64,000 bases of DNA. Source: Xylophilus ampelinus. GTDB lineage: Bacteria; Pseudomonadota; Gammaproteobacteria; Burkholderiales; Burkholderiaceae_C. The position numbers and the translations under genes are program-made. The notes below the pieces were generated by a model, which was not told where the DNA came from, did no database searches, and was given only the letters and a program-made list of their open reading frames with translations. Of the stretch, positions 7,962 through 16,825 are shown piece by piece. The stretch is from the NCBI RefSeq assembly GCF_901875635.1, contig NZ_CABFMN010000128.1, positions 76,068 through 140,067 on the forward strand, written 5' to 3'. Position 1 is the stretch's first letter; each line of letters begins with the position of its first letter.

Positions 7962-8503
7962 CTACCTGCGCAGGACTGGCGGGCGCTGCAGCCCTTTTTG
8001 GCTTGAATCCGGTCGCGCAGGCCTCGGCCCAGCCGACGCCCGTGCTCGCCACCGCCCTGCCCGACGCACGGCCCGCCGGCAGCACGCGGCTGCGCGTGTG
8101 GGGCCTGGACATCTACGACGCCAGCCTCTGGGTTGCGCCGGGCTTTCGCGCCGACGCGTGGGCGCAGGGGCGCTTCGCCCTCGAGCTGCACTACCTGCGC
8201 GGCTTCGACGGCGAGGACATCGCGCGCCGCTCGCTCGACGAGATGCGCCGCCAGGGCCCGGTGAGCGACGCGCAGGCGCAGGCCTGGCTGGCCGCCATGC
8301 GCGCCGCCTTCCCCGACGTGAAGAAGGGGGACCGGCTCACCGGCGTGCACGAGCCCGGCGTCGGCGCACGCTTCTTCCACAACGGCGAGCCACGCCCGGC
8401 GGTGCGCGACCCGGTGTTCGCGCAGCGCTTCTTCGCCATCTGGCTGGACGCGCGCACCTCGGAGCCGGCGCTGCGCGAGGCGCTGCTCGCGCCCGCGCGC
8501 TGA
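7877..8503 (+). CDS. Chalcone isomerase-like secreted protein; start uncertain
   Basis: The mature part (STRLRVWGLDIYDASLWVAPGF.., ALELHYLRGFDGEDIARRSLDEM) matches the bacterial chalcone isomerase-like family that occurs in Cfa/DUF1365 clusters. The reaction is unknown; plant-type isomerase activity is unlikely. A hydrophobic stretch (IATCAGLAGAAALFGLN, then VAQASAQ) looks like a signal peptide, and it is encoded by the dispersed repeat at 7946-8008. No normal start codon lies just before it. The nearest in-frame ATG is at 7877 inside the upstream Cfa-family gene, giving an unusually long basic N-terminus. The start may instead be a non-standard codon near 7976. Confidence 0.65.
   Translation: MGVLPRVLRSGLHAGQHRRGAVHATKTIATCAGLAGAAALFGLNPVAQASAQPTPVLATALPDARPAGSTRLRVWGLDIYDASLWVAPGFRADAWAQGRFALELHYLRGFDGEDIARRSLDEMRRQGPVSDAQAQAWLAAMRAAFPDVKKGDRLTGVHEPGVGARFFHNGEPRPAVRDPVFAQRFFAIWLDARTSEPALREALLAPAR
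7946..8008 (+). repeat. Dispersed repeat family 1, copy 2 (spans a gene junction)
   Basis: GCTACAAAAACGATAGC, a GCGCAGG../GGGCGCTG segment and TTTTTGGCTTGAA are present in the family order. This copy provides the TAG stop of the Cfa-family gene (7959-7961) and is read through in another frame as the hydrophobic signal-like segment of the next gene. Confidence 0.85.
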
Positions 8504-8505
8504 CC

Positions 8506-9825
8506 ATGCCGCCCGAACTGCTGTCGCCTTCACCCGTCTTCGGCGCGTCCCAGGGGCTGCGCTACGGACTGCTCGGCCTGCCGCTGGCCTTCGTCGCGCT
8601 GCCGCTGTACGTGCAGCTGCCGCACCACTACGCCGCGAGCTTCGGCGTGCCGCTGGCGGCGCTCGGCGCGGTACTGCTGGGCGCGCGACTGCTCGACGCG
8701 GCCGTCGACCCGCTGCTGGGCCGGCTGTGCGACGGGCTGTTCCGGCGCTCTGCGCAGGCCGTGCTCGCCGGCGGTGCCACGGCCGCCGTACTGCTGGCGG
8801 CCGGCTTCGCGGGCCTGTTCTTTCCGCAGGCGCTGGTCGATCCTGCGCACACCGGTGCGCTGCTCGTGCTGGCGGCCGCGCTGCTGACGCTCAGCTACCT
8901 GGGCTACAGCCTCCTGTCGATCGCGCACCAGAGCTGGGGCGCGCTGCTGGGCGGCGATGCGGCCATGCGCAGCCGCGTGGTCGGCTGGCGCGAGGGCCTG
9001 GGCCTGGTCGGCGTGGTGATGGCCTCGGTGCTGCCCGGCCTGGCGGGGCTGCCGGCGATGGTGGGCTTCTTCGTGCTGGCCCTGGGCGCGGGCTGGCTGG
9101 CCTGGGCGCGTGCGCCGCGTCCTGCCTCGGACACCGTGGCCCCGGCCACCGATGCCGCGAGGCTGTGGCTGCCGCTGCGCCGGCCGGCCTTCCGTCGCCT
9201 GCTCGGCGTCTTCGTGCTCAACGGCATTGCCAGCGCGGTGCCAGCGACGCTGGTGCTCTTTTTCGTGCAGGACCGGCTGCAGGCGCCGCCCGCGATGGAG
9301 CCGGCCTTCCTCGGCAGCTACTTCGTCTGCGCCGCTGCATCGATCCCGCTGTGGCTGCGCCTCGCGCCGCGCTTCGGGCTGGCACGCACGTGGCTGATCG
9401 GCATGGGGCTGTCGGTGGCCGTGTTCGCATGGACCGCGGCACTAGGTGCCGGCGACGCCATTCCCTTCCTCGCGGTATGCGTGCTCTCGGGCGTCGCGCT
9501 GGGCACCGACCTCGTGCTGCCGGGCGCCCTGCTGGCCGGCCAGATCGCGGAGGCGGCAGACCAGCCGCGCGCCGGCGCGTACTTCGGCTGGTGGAACTTC
9601 GCCACCAAGCTCAACCTGGCCCTGGCCGCCGGGCTGGCGCTGCCCCTGCTGGGCGCCGCCGGCTACGTGCCCGGCACACGCGACGCCGAGGGCCTGCGCG
9701 CACTGGGCTGGGCGTACGCGGTGCTGCCCTGCCTGCTCAAGCTCCTCGCCGCCGGCGCCCTGTGGGCGCTGGTGATCCGGCCGCGTGCGGCCTCGCCTTC
9801 CTCACCCCTGGCCGATCCCCCATGA
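8506..9825 (+). CDS. MFS transporter, MelB/GPH-like
   Basis: A 439-residue membrane protein with about twelve hydrophobic segments. The N-terminal part (GLPLAFVALPLYVQLPHHYA, LLGARLLDAAVDPLLGRLCD) follows the glycoside-pentoside-hexuronide:cation symporter pattern, including the LDAAVDP Asp pair typical of the MelB-like fold. In clusters with flavin oxidoreductase, DUF1365 and Cfa genes such carriers are conserved, and a lipid-related substrate is more plausible than a sugar, but this is inference. ATG at 8506 is two bases after the previous stop; the stop overlaps the next start (ATGA). Confidence 0.85.
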   Translation: MPPELLSPSPVFGASQGLRYGLLGLPLAFVALPLYVQLPHHYAASFGVPLAALGAVLLGARLLDAAVDPLLGRLCDGLFRRSAQAVLAGGATAAVLLAAGFAGLFFPQALVDPAHTGALLVLAAALLTLSYLGYSLLSIAHQSWGALLGGDAAMRSRVVGWREGLGLVGVVMASVLPGLAGLPAMVGFFVLALGAGWLAWARAPRPASDTVAPATDAARLWLPLRRPAFRRLLGVFVLNGIASAVPATLVLFFVQDRLQAPPAMEPAFLGSYFVCAAASIPLWLRLAPRFGLARTWLIGMGLSVAVFAWTAALGAGDAIPFLAVCVLSGVALGTDLVLPGALLAGQIAEAADQPRAGAYFGWWNFATKLNLALAAGLALPLLGAAGYVPGTRDAEGLRALGWAYAVLPCLLKLLAAGALWALVIRPRAASPSSPLADPP

Positions 9826-10382
9826 GCCCATCGCCCTCCCGCCGCCGCCTGCTCGGCCTGGCCCTGGCCCTGGCCGTCGGCACCGTCGCCGCCGGACTCG
9901 CCGGCTGCGCCAGCCCCACGCCGGCCGACTACGCGAACGAGAAGCCGGTGCTCTCGCTGCGCGACTACTTCAACGGCCGCGTGGAGGCGCACGGCATGTT
10001 CCAGGACCGCGCAGGCAAGGTCGTCAAGCGCTTCGAGGTGGTGATGGACTGCCGCTGGAGCGGCGACGAGGGCACGCTCGACGAACGCTTCACCTACAGC
10101 GACGGCAGCACCCAGCGCCGCGTGTGGACCTTGCGCGCCCTGCCCGGCGGCCGCTTCACCGGCACCGCGCCCGACGTGGTCGGCACCGCGCAGGGCGAAC
10201 AGCGCGGCAACGTCTTCCAGTGGAACTACACGCTGCGCCAGCCGGTGGGCGAGCGCACCTTCGACGTGCAGATGGACGACTGGATGTATCTGATGGACGA
10301 GCGCGTGATGCTCAACCGCGCGCGCATGAGCAAGTTCGGCGTCGAGGTCGGGCAGGTGACGCTCGCCTTCATCAAGCGCTGA
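9822..10382 (+). CDS. DUF3833 family lipoprotein
   Basis: The protein has 186 residues. A twin-Arg-containing basic start (SRRRLLGLALALAVG) leads into a signal peptide ending AAGLAGC, a lipobox. The mature region (LSLRDYFNGRVEAHGMFQDRAG, EGTLDERFTYSDGSTQRRVW, DDWMYLMDERVMLNRARMSK) is the DUF3833 pattern, a small lipocalin-like domain. It is a usual member of this lipid cluster and could carry or present a lipid at the membrane, which is inference from context. Starts by ATGA overlap with the MFS gene. Confidence 0.85.
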   Translation: MSPSPSRRRLLGLALALAVGTVAAGLAGCASPTPADYANEKPVLSLRDYFNGRVEAHGMFQDRAGKVVKRFEVVMDCRWSGDEGTLDERFTYSDGSTQRRVWTLRALPGGRFTGTAPDVVGTAQGEQRGNVFQWNYTLRQPVGERTFDVQMDDWMYLMDERVMLNRARMSKFGVEVGQVTLAFIKR

Positions 10383-10394
10383 AGGCGAGCACGC

Positions 10395-11204
10395 ATGCCC
10401 TGGTTCGCCCCCCTCAACCCGCCGATGGCCGACTGGCGCGGCAAGACGGCCTGGATCGTCGGCGCGTCCTCCGGCATCGGCCTGGCGGTGGCGACGGCGC
10501 TTGCGGCGCGCGGCGCGCGCGTCGCCGTATCGGCGCGGCACCGCGAGGCGCTCGACGCGCTGGCGGCACGGCACCGCGCGGCCGATGGCGAACCGACGCG
10601 CATCGTGGTCGCACCGCTGGACGTGACCGATGCGGATGCGGTGCAGGCGGTGCACGCCGGGCTGCGCGAAACCTTCGCCGGCACGCCGGACTTCGTGCTC
10701 CTGTGTGCCGGCATCTACACGCCGCTGCGTGCCGACGCCTTCGACCTGGACACCATGCGCCGCCACCAGCAGGTGAACTACGTCGGTGCGCTGAACGTGC
10801 TGGCCGCCGTGCTGCCGGCGCAGCTCGCGCGCGGCAGCGGCCATGTGTCGCTGGTGGCCAGCGTGGCGGGCTTCCGTGGCCTGCCCAAGAGCCTGGCCTA
10901 CGGGCCCACCAAGGCCGCGCTCACCAACCTCGCCGAGGTGCTGTACGCCGACCTGCATGCGCGCGGCCTGGGGGTGAGCGTGGTGCAGCCGGGCTTCGTC
11001 GAGACGCCGCTGACGGCGCAGAACGACTTCGCGATGCCCGCGCTCGTGTCGCCGGCGCAGGCGGCCGACGCGATGCTGGCCGGCTGGGCGCGCGGCGCCT
11101 TCGAGATCGACTTCCCGCGCCGCTTCACGGCCTGGATGAAGCTGCTGCGCGTGCTGCCCTACCGCTGGTACTTCGCGGCGGTGCATCGCTTCACGGGGCT
11201 CTGA
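10395..11204 (+). CDS. Short-chain dehydrogenase/reductase
   Basis: Classical SDR of 269 residues: TAWIVGASSGIGLAVATAL (TGxxxGxG-type cofactor motif), LCAGIY for the NAG region, SVAGFRGLP with the catalytic Ser and YGPTKAAL for the YxxxK pair. A C-terminal patch (WMKLLRVLPYRWYFAAVHRF) is hydrophobic and basic and could touch the membrane. Last gene of the seven-gene operon, 12 bases after the DUF3833 stop. Probable NAD(P)-dependent oxidation or reduction of a lipid intermediate. Repeat copy 3 begins one base after the stop codon. Confidence 0.88.
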   Translation: MPWFAPLNPPMADWRGKTAWIVGASSGIGLAVATALAARGARVAVSARHREALDALAARHRAADGEPTRIVVAPLDVTDADAVQAVHAGLRETFAGTPDFVLLCAGIYTPLRADAFDLDTMRRHQQVNYVGALNVLAAVLPAQLARGSGHVSLVASVAGFRGLPKSLAYGPTKAALTNLAEVLYADLHARGLGVSVVQPGFVETPLTAQNDFAMPALVSPAQAADAMLAGWARGAFEIDFPRRFTAWMKLLRVLPYRWYFAAVHRFTGL

Positions 11205-11205
11205 T

Positions 11206-11269
11206 GCTATCGAATCGATAGCTGCTTTCGCAGGCAGGGCGGGCGCTGCAGGCCAATTCGGCTTGAAAA
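11206..11269 (+). repeat. Dispersed repeat family 1, copy 3
   Basis: GCTATCGAATCGATAGC, then GGGCGGGCGCTGCAGGCC, then AATTCGGCTTGAAAA. It abuts the SDR stop (CTCTGATGCTATCG), exactly as copy 8 abuts the argC stop, so the base context TGA-T seems to belong to the insertion pattern. Confidence 0.9.
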
Positions 11270-11295
11270 GAACGAAGGCGCCCGCAGGCGCCTTC
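11264..11295 (-). terminator. Rho-independent terminator of the GST gene
   Basis: GAAGGCGCC-CGCA-GGCGCCTTC at 11274-11295 is a perfect 9-bp stem. Read on the minus strand it is followed by GTTCTTTTC, so it terminates the GST transcript arriving from the right. Confidence 0.7.
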
Positions 11296-11315
11296 ATGGC
11301 TCGGGAGCCGCCGTC

Positions 11316-11930
11316 TCAGGCGGGCCGCGTGTCGGCGAAGCTCGGGCGCTGCAGCAGCTTCTCGTGCAGGCGGTCAAGGTGCGGGAATTCGCCGCGCCAG
11401 TCGATCTCGGGGAAGCGGAAGCCGATCCAGCCCAGCGCGCAGCCCACGGCGATGTCGGACAGGCTCAGGTGGATGCCGCTGCAGAAGGGCTTGTCGCCCA
11501 GGCCCTTGGCCATGGCGGCGATGCCCTGCTCGACCTTGGCGCGCTGGCGGTCCATCCAGGCCTGGCTGCGCTCGCCGTCGGCGCGCTTGCGCCAGGTGGC
11601 TTCCATGCGCCACAGCACGCCGGCATCCATCACGCCGTCGGCCAGCGCTTCCCAGGTCTTGACCTCGGCGCGTTCGCGGCCCGACGCGGGAATCAGCTTG
11701 CCGACCGGCGACAGCGTGTCGAGGTACTCGACGATCACGCGCGAGTCGAACATCGCCTCGCTGCCATCCATGATCAGGCAGGGCACCTTGCCCAGCGGGT
11801 TGGAGGTGGCGATGGTGGTCTCGTCGGACCACACGTCCTCCTGCACGAACTGGTAGTCCAGCCGCTTCTCGGCCATGACCACGCGCACCTTGCGCACGTA
11901 GGGGCTGGCGGTCGATCCGATCAGTTTCAT
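11316..11930 (-). CDS. Glutathione S-transferase family protein
   Basis: The 204-residue protein has a thioredoxin-like N-terminal domain (MKLIGSTASPYVRKVRVVMAE with SPYVRK at the active-site position, NPLGKVPCLIMDG with the cis-Pro, and EAMFDSRVIVEYLD, where the DSR motif contacts glutathione) and an all-helical C-terminal domain. It resembles the stringent-starvation/GST-like group of unknown substrate. Divergent from purB across ~210 bases; its transcript ends at the hairpin at 11274-11295. Confidence 0.88.
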   Translation of the reverse strand: MKLIGSTASPYVRKVRVVMAEKRLDYQFVQEDVWSDETTIATSNPLGKVPCLIMDGSEAMFDSRVIVEYLDTLSPVGKLIPASGRERAEVKTWEALADGVMDAGVLWRMEATWRKRADGERSQAWMDRQRAKVEQGIAAMAKGLGDKPFCSGIHLSLSDIAVGCALGWIGFRFPEIDWRGEFPHLDRLHEKLLQRPSFADTRPA

Positions 11931-12053
11931 TGCGGGCGAGTCCCTCGGAATTTGGTTCTTGGCGCCCCGGGAGGGCCGGGCGCCAGCCCGCCCCCGGGGT
12001 CAAGGCGAGTGGCCGGAAGCCGGGTCGCCTTGGGAGTAGCGCTTTGATTCTAG

Positions 12054-13523
<1,470 letters not shown>

Positions 13524-13533
13524 GCCCGTCTCT

Positions 13534-13597
13534 TTTCCAAGCAAAGCCGGCCTGCAGCGCCCGCCCCGCGGGCGCGATGCGCTACTAAAACGATAGC
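13534..13597 (-). repeat. Dispersed repeat family 1, copy 4 (reverse orientation)
   Basis: On the minus strand it reads GCTATCGTTTTAGTAGC, CGCGCCCGC..GCGGGCGCTGCAGG, then GGCTTTGCTTGGAAAA. It is the only inverted copy of the ten and fills the purB-yaeQ gap, ending ten bases before the yaeQ start. Confidence 0.8.
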
Positions 13598-13606
13598 AAA
13601 ACCACC

Positions 13607-14167
13607 GTGGCGCTCAAATCCACCATCTTCAAGGCCAACGTGGCCGTGGCCGACATCGACCACGGCTACTACGCCGACCACGCGCTGACCCTGGCGCGCC
13701 ACCCCAGCGAGACCGACGAGCGGATGATGATCCGCCTCGTGGCGCTGGCGCTCAACGCGCACCAGCTGCAGGACACCTGCGGCGGCGACGGCACGCTGGC
13801 CTTCGGCGCGGGGCTGTCGGACCCCGACGAGCCCGATGTGTGGCTGCGCGACTTCACCGGCCGCGCGCGCCTGTGGATCGAGGTCGGCCAGCCCGAGGAC
13901 AAGCCGGTCATCAAGGCCTGCGGCAAGGCCGACCAGGTGATCGTGTATGCCTTCGCCCACTCGGCCGACATCTGGTGGCGCGGCATGGAAACCAAGCTGT
14001 CGCGGCCGCAGAACCTGCAGGTCTGGCGCATCCCGACGGCTGCCTCGCAGCAACTCGCCACGCTGGCCCAGCGCAGCATGCAGCTGCAGGCCACGGTGCA
14101 GGAAGGCGCGCTGATGCTCGGCGACGGCAGCAACACGGTCGACATCGAGCCGCTGCGCTGGAAGTAA
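13607..14167 (+). CDS. yaeQ: YaeQ family protein
   Basis: The 186-residue protein starts at GTG. It shows the YaeQ pattern (STIFKANVAVADIDHGYYADH, LARHPSETDERMMIRLVALAL, ARLWIEVGQPEDKPVIKACGK, WRIPTAASQQLA). The fold is PD-(D/E)XK nuclease-like, and the E. coli gene was linked to suppression of rfaH loss, but its activity is not settled. Downstream of purB with the repeat between them; convergent with the DUF2007 gene. Confidence 0.9.
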   Translation: MALKSTIFKANVAVADIDHGYYADHALTLARHPSETDERMMIRLVALALNAHQLQDTCGGDGTLAFGAGLSDPDEPDVWLRDFTGRARLWIEVGQPEDKPVIKACGKADQVIVYAFAHSADIWWRGMETKLSRPQNLQVWRIPTAASQQLATLAQRSMQLQATVQEGALMLGDGSNTVDIEPLRWK

Positions 14168-14184
14168 GGGCGGCGCCTGGCTTC

Positions 14185-14490
14185 TCAGGCCCCCGGCATC
14201 GCTGCGCCGCACTGCCAGCAGCGCTCGAAGCCACCTTCGACGAATTCGCCGCAGACGCAGTGCCATTGGCGCTGCGGCGGGTGCTGCAGTGCATGCAGCA
14301 AACGCCGCGCGCGCTCGAGCTGCGCGTCGTCGTCGATCCAGATCTCGGGCAGGCACTGGTCCGGCGGCAGCTGGCCGGCCACGGCGCACAGGAACTCGCG
14401 CTGCACCGAGGCACCCACCCCCTCGCTGCGCAGCACGTCGGCCCACAGCGTCGCGATCGCGAGGTTGGGGGCCTGGGCGAGGCGGCGCAT
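14185..14490 (-). CDS. DUF2007-type small protein with C-terminal zinc ribbon
   Basis: The 101-residue protein begins MRRLAQAPNLAIATLWADVL, the usual start of DUF2007 (putative signal-transducing) proteins. It ends in a CxC...CxxC motif (WHCVCGEF, RCWQCGAAMPG) that should bind zinc. The partner is unknown. It lies 18 bases downstream of the DUF3717/DUF1289 gene on the same strand, so the two probably form a small operon. Confidence 0.75.
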   Translation of the reverse strand: MRRLAQAPNLAIATLWADVLRSEGVGASVQREFLCAVAGQLPPDQCLPEIWIDDDAQLERARRLLHALQHPPQRQWHCVCGEFVEGGFERCWQCGAAMPGA

Positions 14491-14507
14491 GCGACAGCGC
14501 GTTGTTG

Positions 14508-14969
14508 TCAGGCGGGGGGCGCCTCGGGATCGGCCCCGGGGCTGGGGTCGGCCGGCGCGGCATCGGCCTCGCGGGCCCGCTCGGCGTAGCGGTTGAAGCG
14601 CCAGGCCGTGTCTTCCATCGTGATGCGGCGCCAGGTCTGGCGCTTTTCGGCAGGCGTCATGGCGGGCCAGTGTTGCACCTCGTCGAAGCTGCGTCCACAG
14701 CCCTTGCACTCGTCGTCGCCCTGGCTGGTGGAGCAGATGGCGATGCAGGGCGTGTCGGGCGTGGTCTCGTACCAGCCGAGCCAGGCGGCCCAGGCCTTGG
14801 CGGGGAAGCCGACCTCGTCGACCTCGTCCTCGCGGTAGAACACCATGAGCGCGTACACCTCGGCCAGCGCCCGCACCTCGGGCGCGAGCGTGACGCCGTC
14901 GGGCGAGGGTTTCTTCTCGCGCCAGAAGTTGATGGCGGCCTCGATGTCGGTGATGTGGATGGCGGCCAT
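14508..14969 (-). CDS. DUF3717-DUF1289 fusion protein
   Basis: The N-terminal ~75 residues (IHITDIEAAINFWREKKPS, VYALMVFYREDEVDEVGF) match DUF3717. The second part has the Cys-rich DUF1289 signature (PCIAICSTSQGDDECKGCGR, then WPAMTPAEKRQTWRRI), usually annotated as an Fe-S or zinc protein. The acidic/Pro-rich tail is variable. ATG at 14969 is preferred over the TTG at 14975. The function of either domain is unknown. Confidence 0.8.
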   Translation of the reverse strand: MAAIHITDIEAAINFWREKKPSPDGVTLAPEVRALAEVYALMVFYREDEVDEVGFPAKAWAAWLGWYETTPDTPCIAICSTSQGDDECKGCGRSFDEVQHWPAMTPAEKRQTWRRITMEDTAWRFNRYAERAREADAAPADPSPGADPEAPPA

Positions 14970-15064
14970 GGGCAAGCGTGTCTCTCGGCGGGCCGGGGAT
15001 GATAGTGCGCGCTCTGCAAGGCGGATGTCGGACCAATGCCCCGCGGATGCCCAAGGGAATGGAT

Positions 15065-15131
15065 GCTATGAAAACAATAGCTACATGCGCAGAAACCACG
15101 CGCGTTTCGAGGCCATTCTTCTTGAAAGACC
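15065..15131 (+). repeat. Dispersed repeat family 1, copy 5 (degenerate)
   Basis: GCTATGAAAACAATAGC and the terminal CATTCTTCTTGAAAG are recognisable, but the central GC-rich stem has decayed. It sits in the 476-base gap 14970-15445 together with the riboswitch. Confidence 0.65.
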
Positions 15132-15181
15132 GCGTTGCCGAGGTTGTCAGAACCGAAACGCGGGTGCTCTAATCGCGGCCA

Positions 15182-15318
15182 CGAAGGGGAGTAGCTCCCG
15201 CCCGTTGTCCACGCGACGGGTATCGCCAGGTCGTCAATACGAAGCAGATAACACTTCCGGCCTGTCGGGCGACGCGCGTCGCGCAGACGAGCAGCGCGCA
15301 CGCCGAGCAAGACCTTCG
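15182..15318 (+). promoter_or_regulatory. yybP-ykoY manganese riboswitch upstream of terC
   Basis: The P1 stem is formed by CGAAGG (15182-15187) and CCTTCG (15313-15318). Inside are the hallmark elements in order: AAGGGGAGTAGCTCCCGCC, CAGGTCGTCAATACGAAG, CCGGCCTGTCGGGC and AGCAAGACCTTCG. These are the conserved loops of the yybP-ykoY aptamer, which senses Mn2+ and commonly controls mntP- and TerC/alx-type exporter genes. The ~127 bases between the aptamer and the ATG at 15446 hold further inverted sequence (GTTCCG..CCGGAAT) that could be the expression platform. The terC gene should be induced by manganese. Confidence 0.9.
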
Positions 15319-15445
15319 ATTTGAATCCCCAAGGTTCGGTCGAAGGCTTGATGACAGATCCCCCGGAACACCCGGCGCTTCAGTCTCACGTCGTTCCGAC
15401 CGCCACCGGCCGGAATGAATCGAAACGCACTGGAGTGTTCTGCAC

Positions 15446-16183
15446 ATGGAACTGTTTTCTGCGCAGTGGCTGTCGGCCCTGCTTGCCATCATCCTGATCG
15501 ATCTCGTCCTCGCGGGCGACAACGCGATCGTCATTGCGCTGGCCGCACGCGGCCTGCCTTCGCACCTGCAGAAGAAGGCCATCGTCTGGGGCACCGTGGG
15601 CGCCATCGTCGTGCGCTCGGTCATGACGATCGGCGTGGTGTGGCTGCTCAAGATCCCCGGCCTGATGCTGGTGGGCGGCCTGGGCCTGCTGTACATCGCC
15701 TGGAAGTTGCTGGCCGACACGCATTCGGACGAGGAGAGCCACGGCCCCGGCGCCACCACTTTCCTGGGCGCGATGAAGACCATCGTGATCGCCGATGCGC
15801 TGATGGGCATCGACAACGTGCTGGGCGTGGCCGGCGCCGCGCACGGCGACTTCACGCTGGTGGTGCTGGGCCTGCTGATCAGCGTGCCGATCGTGGTCTT
15901 CGGCAGCACGCTGGTGCTCAAGCTGGTGCAGCGCTTCCCGGTGATCATCCAGCTGGGTGCCGCGGTGCTCGCCTTCACGGCCGGCAAGATGATCGTCAAC
16001 GAGAAGCTGCTGGCCCCCTGGTTCGCGGGCGAGGCACCGGCCAACCAGGCCGCCTACTGGGGCGTGTGCGTGCTGGCCATCATCGGCGTGCTCACGGCCG
16101 GCTGGCTCACCAACCGCCGCAAGCCGGGCTCGGAGCGCATCGAGCAGGCGGAAGTGGCAGCACGGGTGAACCCGATTGACTGA
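15446..16183 (+). CDS. TerC family integral membrane protein, Mn-riboswitch controlled
   Basis: The 245-residue protein has about seven membrane segments and the two TerC signature repeats: IDLVLAGDNAIVIALAARGL and IADALMGIDNVLGVAGAA, each with acidic residues inside the membrane. Family members of this YjbE/Alx type export manganese and couple to metalation of exported enzymes. The upstream yybP-ykoY aptamer strongly supports manganese. A paralogue without the riboswitch lies at 39393-40091. The following USP-like gene begins 51 bases downstream and may be co-transcribed, since a terminator appears only at 16746. Confidence 0.92.
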   Translation: MELFSAQWLSALLAIILIDLVLAGDNAIVIALAARGLPSHLQKKAIVWGTVGAIVVRSVMTIGVVWLLKIPGLMLVGGLGLLYIAWKLLADTHSDEESHGPGATTFLGAMKTIVIADALMGIDNVLGVAGAAHGDFTLVVLGLLISVPIVVFGSTLVLKLVQRFPVIIQLGAAVLAFTAGKMIVNEKLLAPWFAGEAPANQAAYWGVCVLAIIGVLTAGWLTNRRKPGSERIEQAEVAARVNPID

Positions 16184-16233
16184 TTCCGCATCCCACGTTT
16201 TCATCCACTGACTGACGGAAGAAGGAGCGCCCC

Positions 16234-16698
16234 ATGGACAAGATCATTCTCTATGTCGACGACGCGGCCTACGCGCGCGAGCATCTGCAGCGGCTCACGC
16301 CGGCGGCAGACAGCACGGCGGCGCGGCACTGGGTCCTGGTGGCCTGCGCTCCGCGCATGACGCACCGCATCAGCAAGTGGGTCAGCCACAGCGCCCGCGA
16401 GAACTGGCGCGCCAAGTGGTTCGCCCGCGCACAGGAGGCGCTGGTGCCGGCACTCCAGCACGGTGGCGCGACGGTGACGGCGGTGCTCGCCAAGGGCCCG
16501 CTGACCGAGCTCACGCAACGCCTCCAGCTGGAGCACGGCACGGCCCAGGTGGTCGACGCGCGCCGACCGAAGGTGGGTGTCGACATGGAACCGGTGATGC
16601 ACGGCAAGACGCCGGCCGGCCAGTCGGGCTGGGCCCTGCCCGGTGCCGTGATGGGCATGGGCGCGCTGCTCGTGCTGGCGAACGAACTGGCCGAGTGA
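16234..16698 (+). CDS. Hypothetical protein, universal-stress-protein-like with a C-terminal hydrophobic segment
   Basis: The 154-residue protein starts MDKIILYVDDAAYAREHLQRL. This is an alpha/beta opening like a USP domain, with a predicted strand-helix order through VVDARRPKVGVDM, but the ATP-binding Gly motif of true USPs is not evident. A hydrophobic stretch near the end (WALPGAVMGMGALLVLANEL) could be a single membrane anchor. Preceded by GGAAGAAGGAG and positioned after terC; function not recognised. Confidence 0.65.
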   Translation: MDKIILYVDDAAYAREHLQRLTPAADSTAARHWVLVACAPRMTHRISKWVSHSARENWRAKWFARAQEALVPALQHGGATVTAVLAKGPLTELTQRLQLEHGTAQVVDARRPKVGVDMEPVMHGKTPAGQSGWALPGAVMGMGALLVLANELAE

Positions 16699-16745
16699 GC
16701 CGATGAACCACCGCGTGCGCCACCGGCGCGCGCTGCTGTCGCACA

Positions 16746-16780
16746 CGCCGCAGGGCCACGCGCCCTGCGGCGTTTTTCTT
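16746..16780 (+). terminator. Rho-independent terminator after the terC-USP-like unit
   Basis: CGCCGCAGGG (16746-16755) pairs perfectly with CCCTGCGGCG (16763-16772) and runs into TTTTTCTT: a textbook intrinsic terminator. Confidence 0.9.
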
Positions 16781-16825
16781 TGCGCAAGCTCACTCCCGCC
16801 GTCGCCGCGGCGCTATGCTGGCGCC

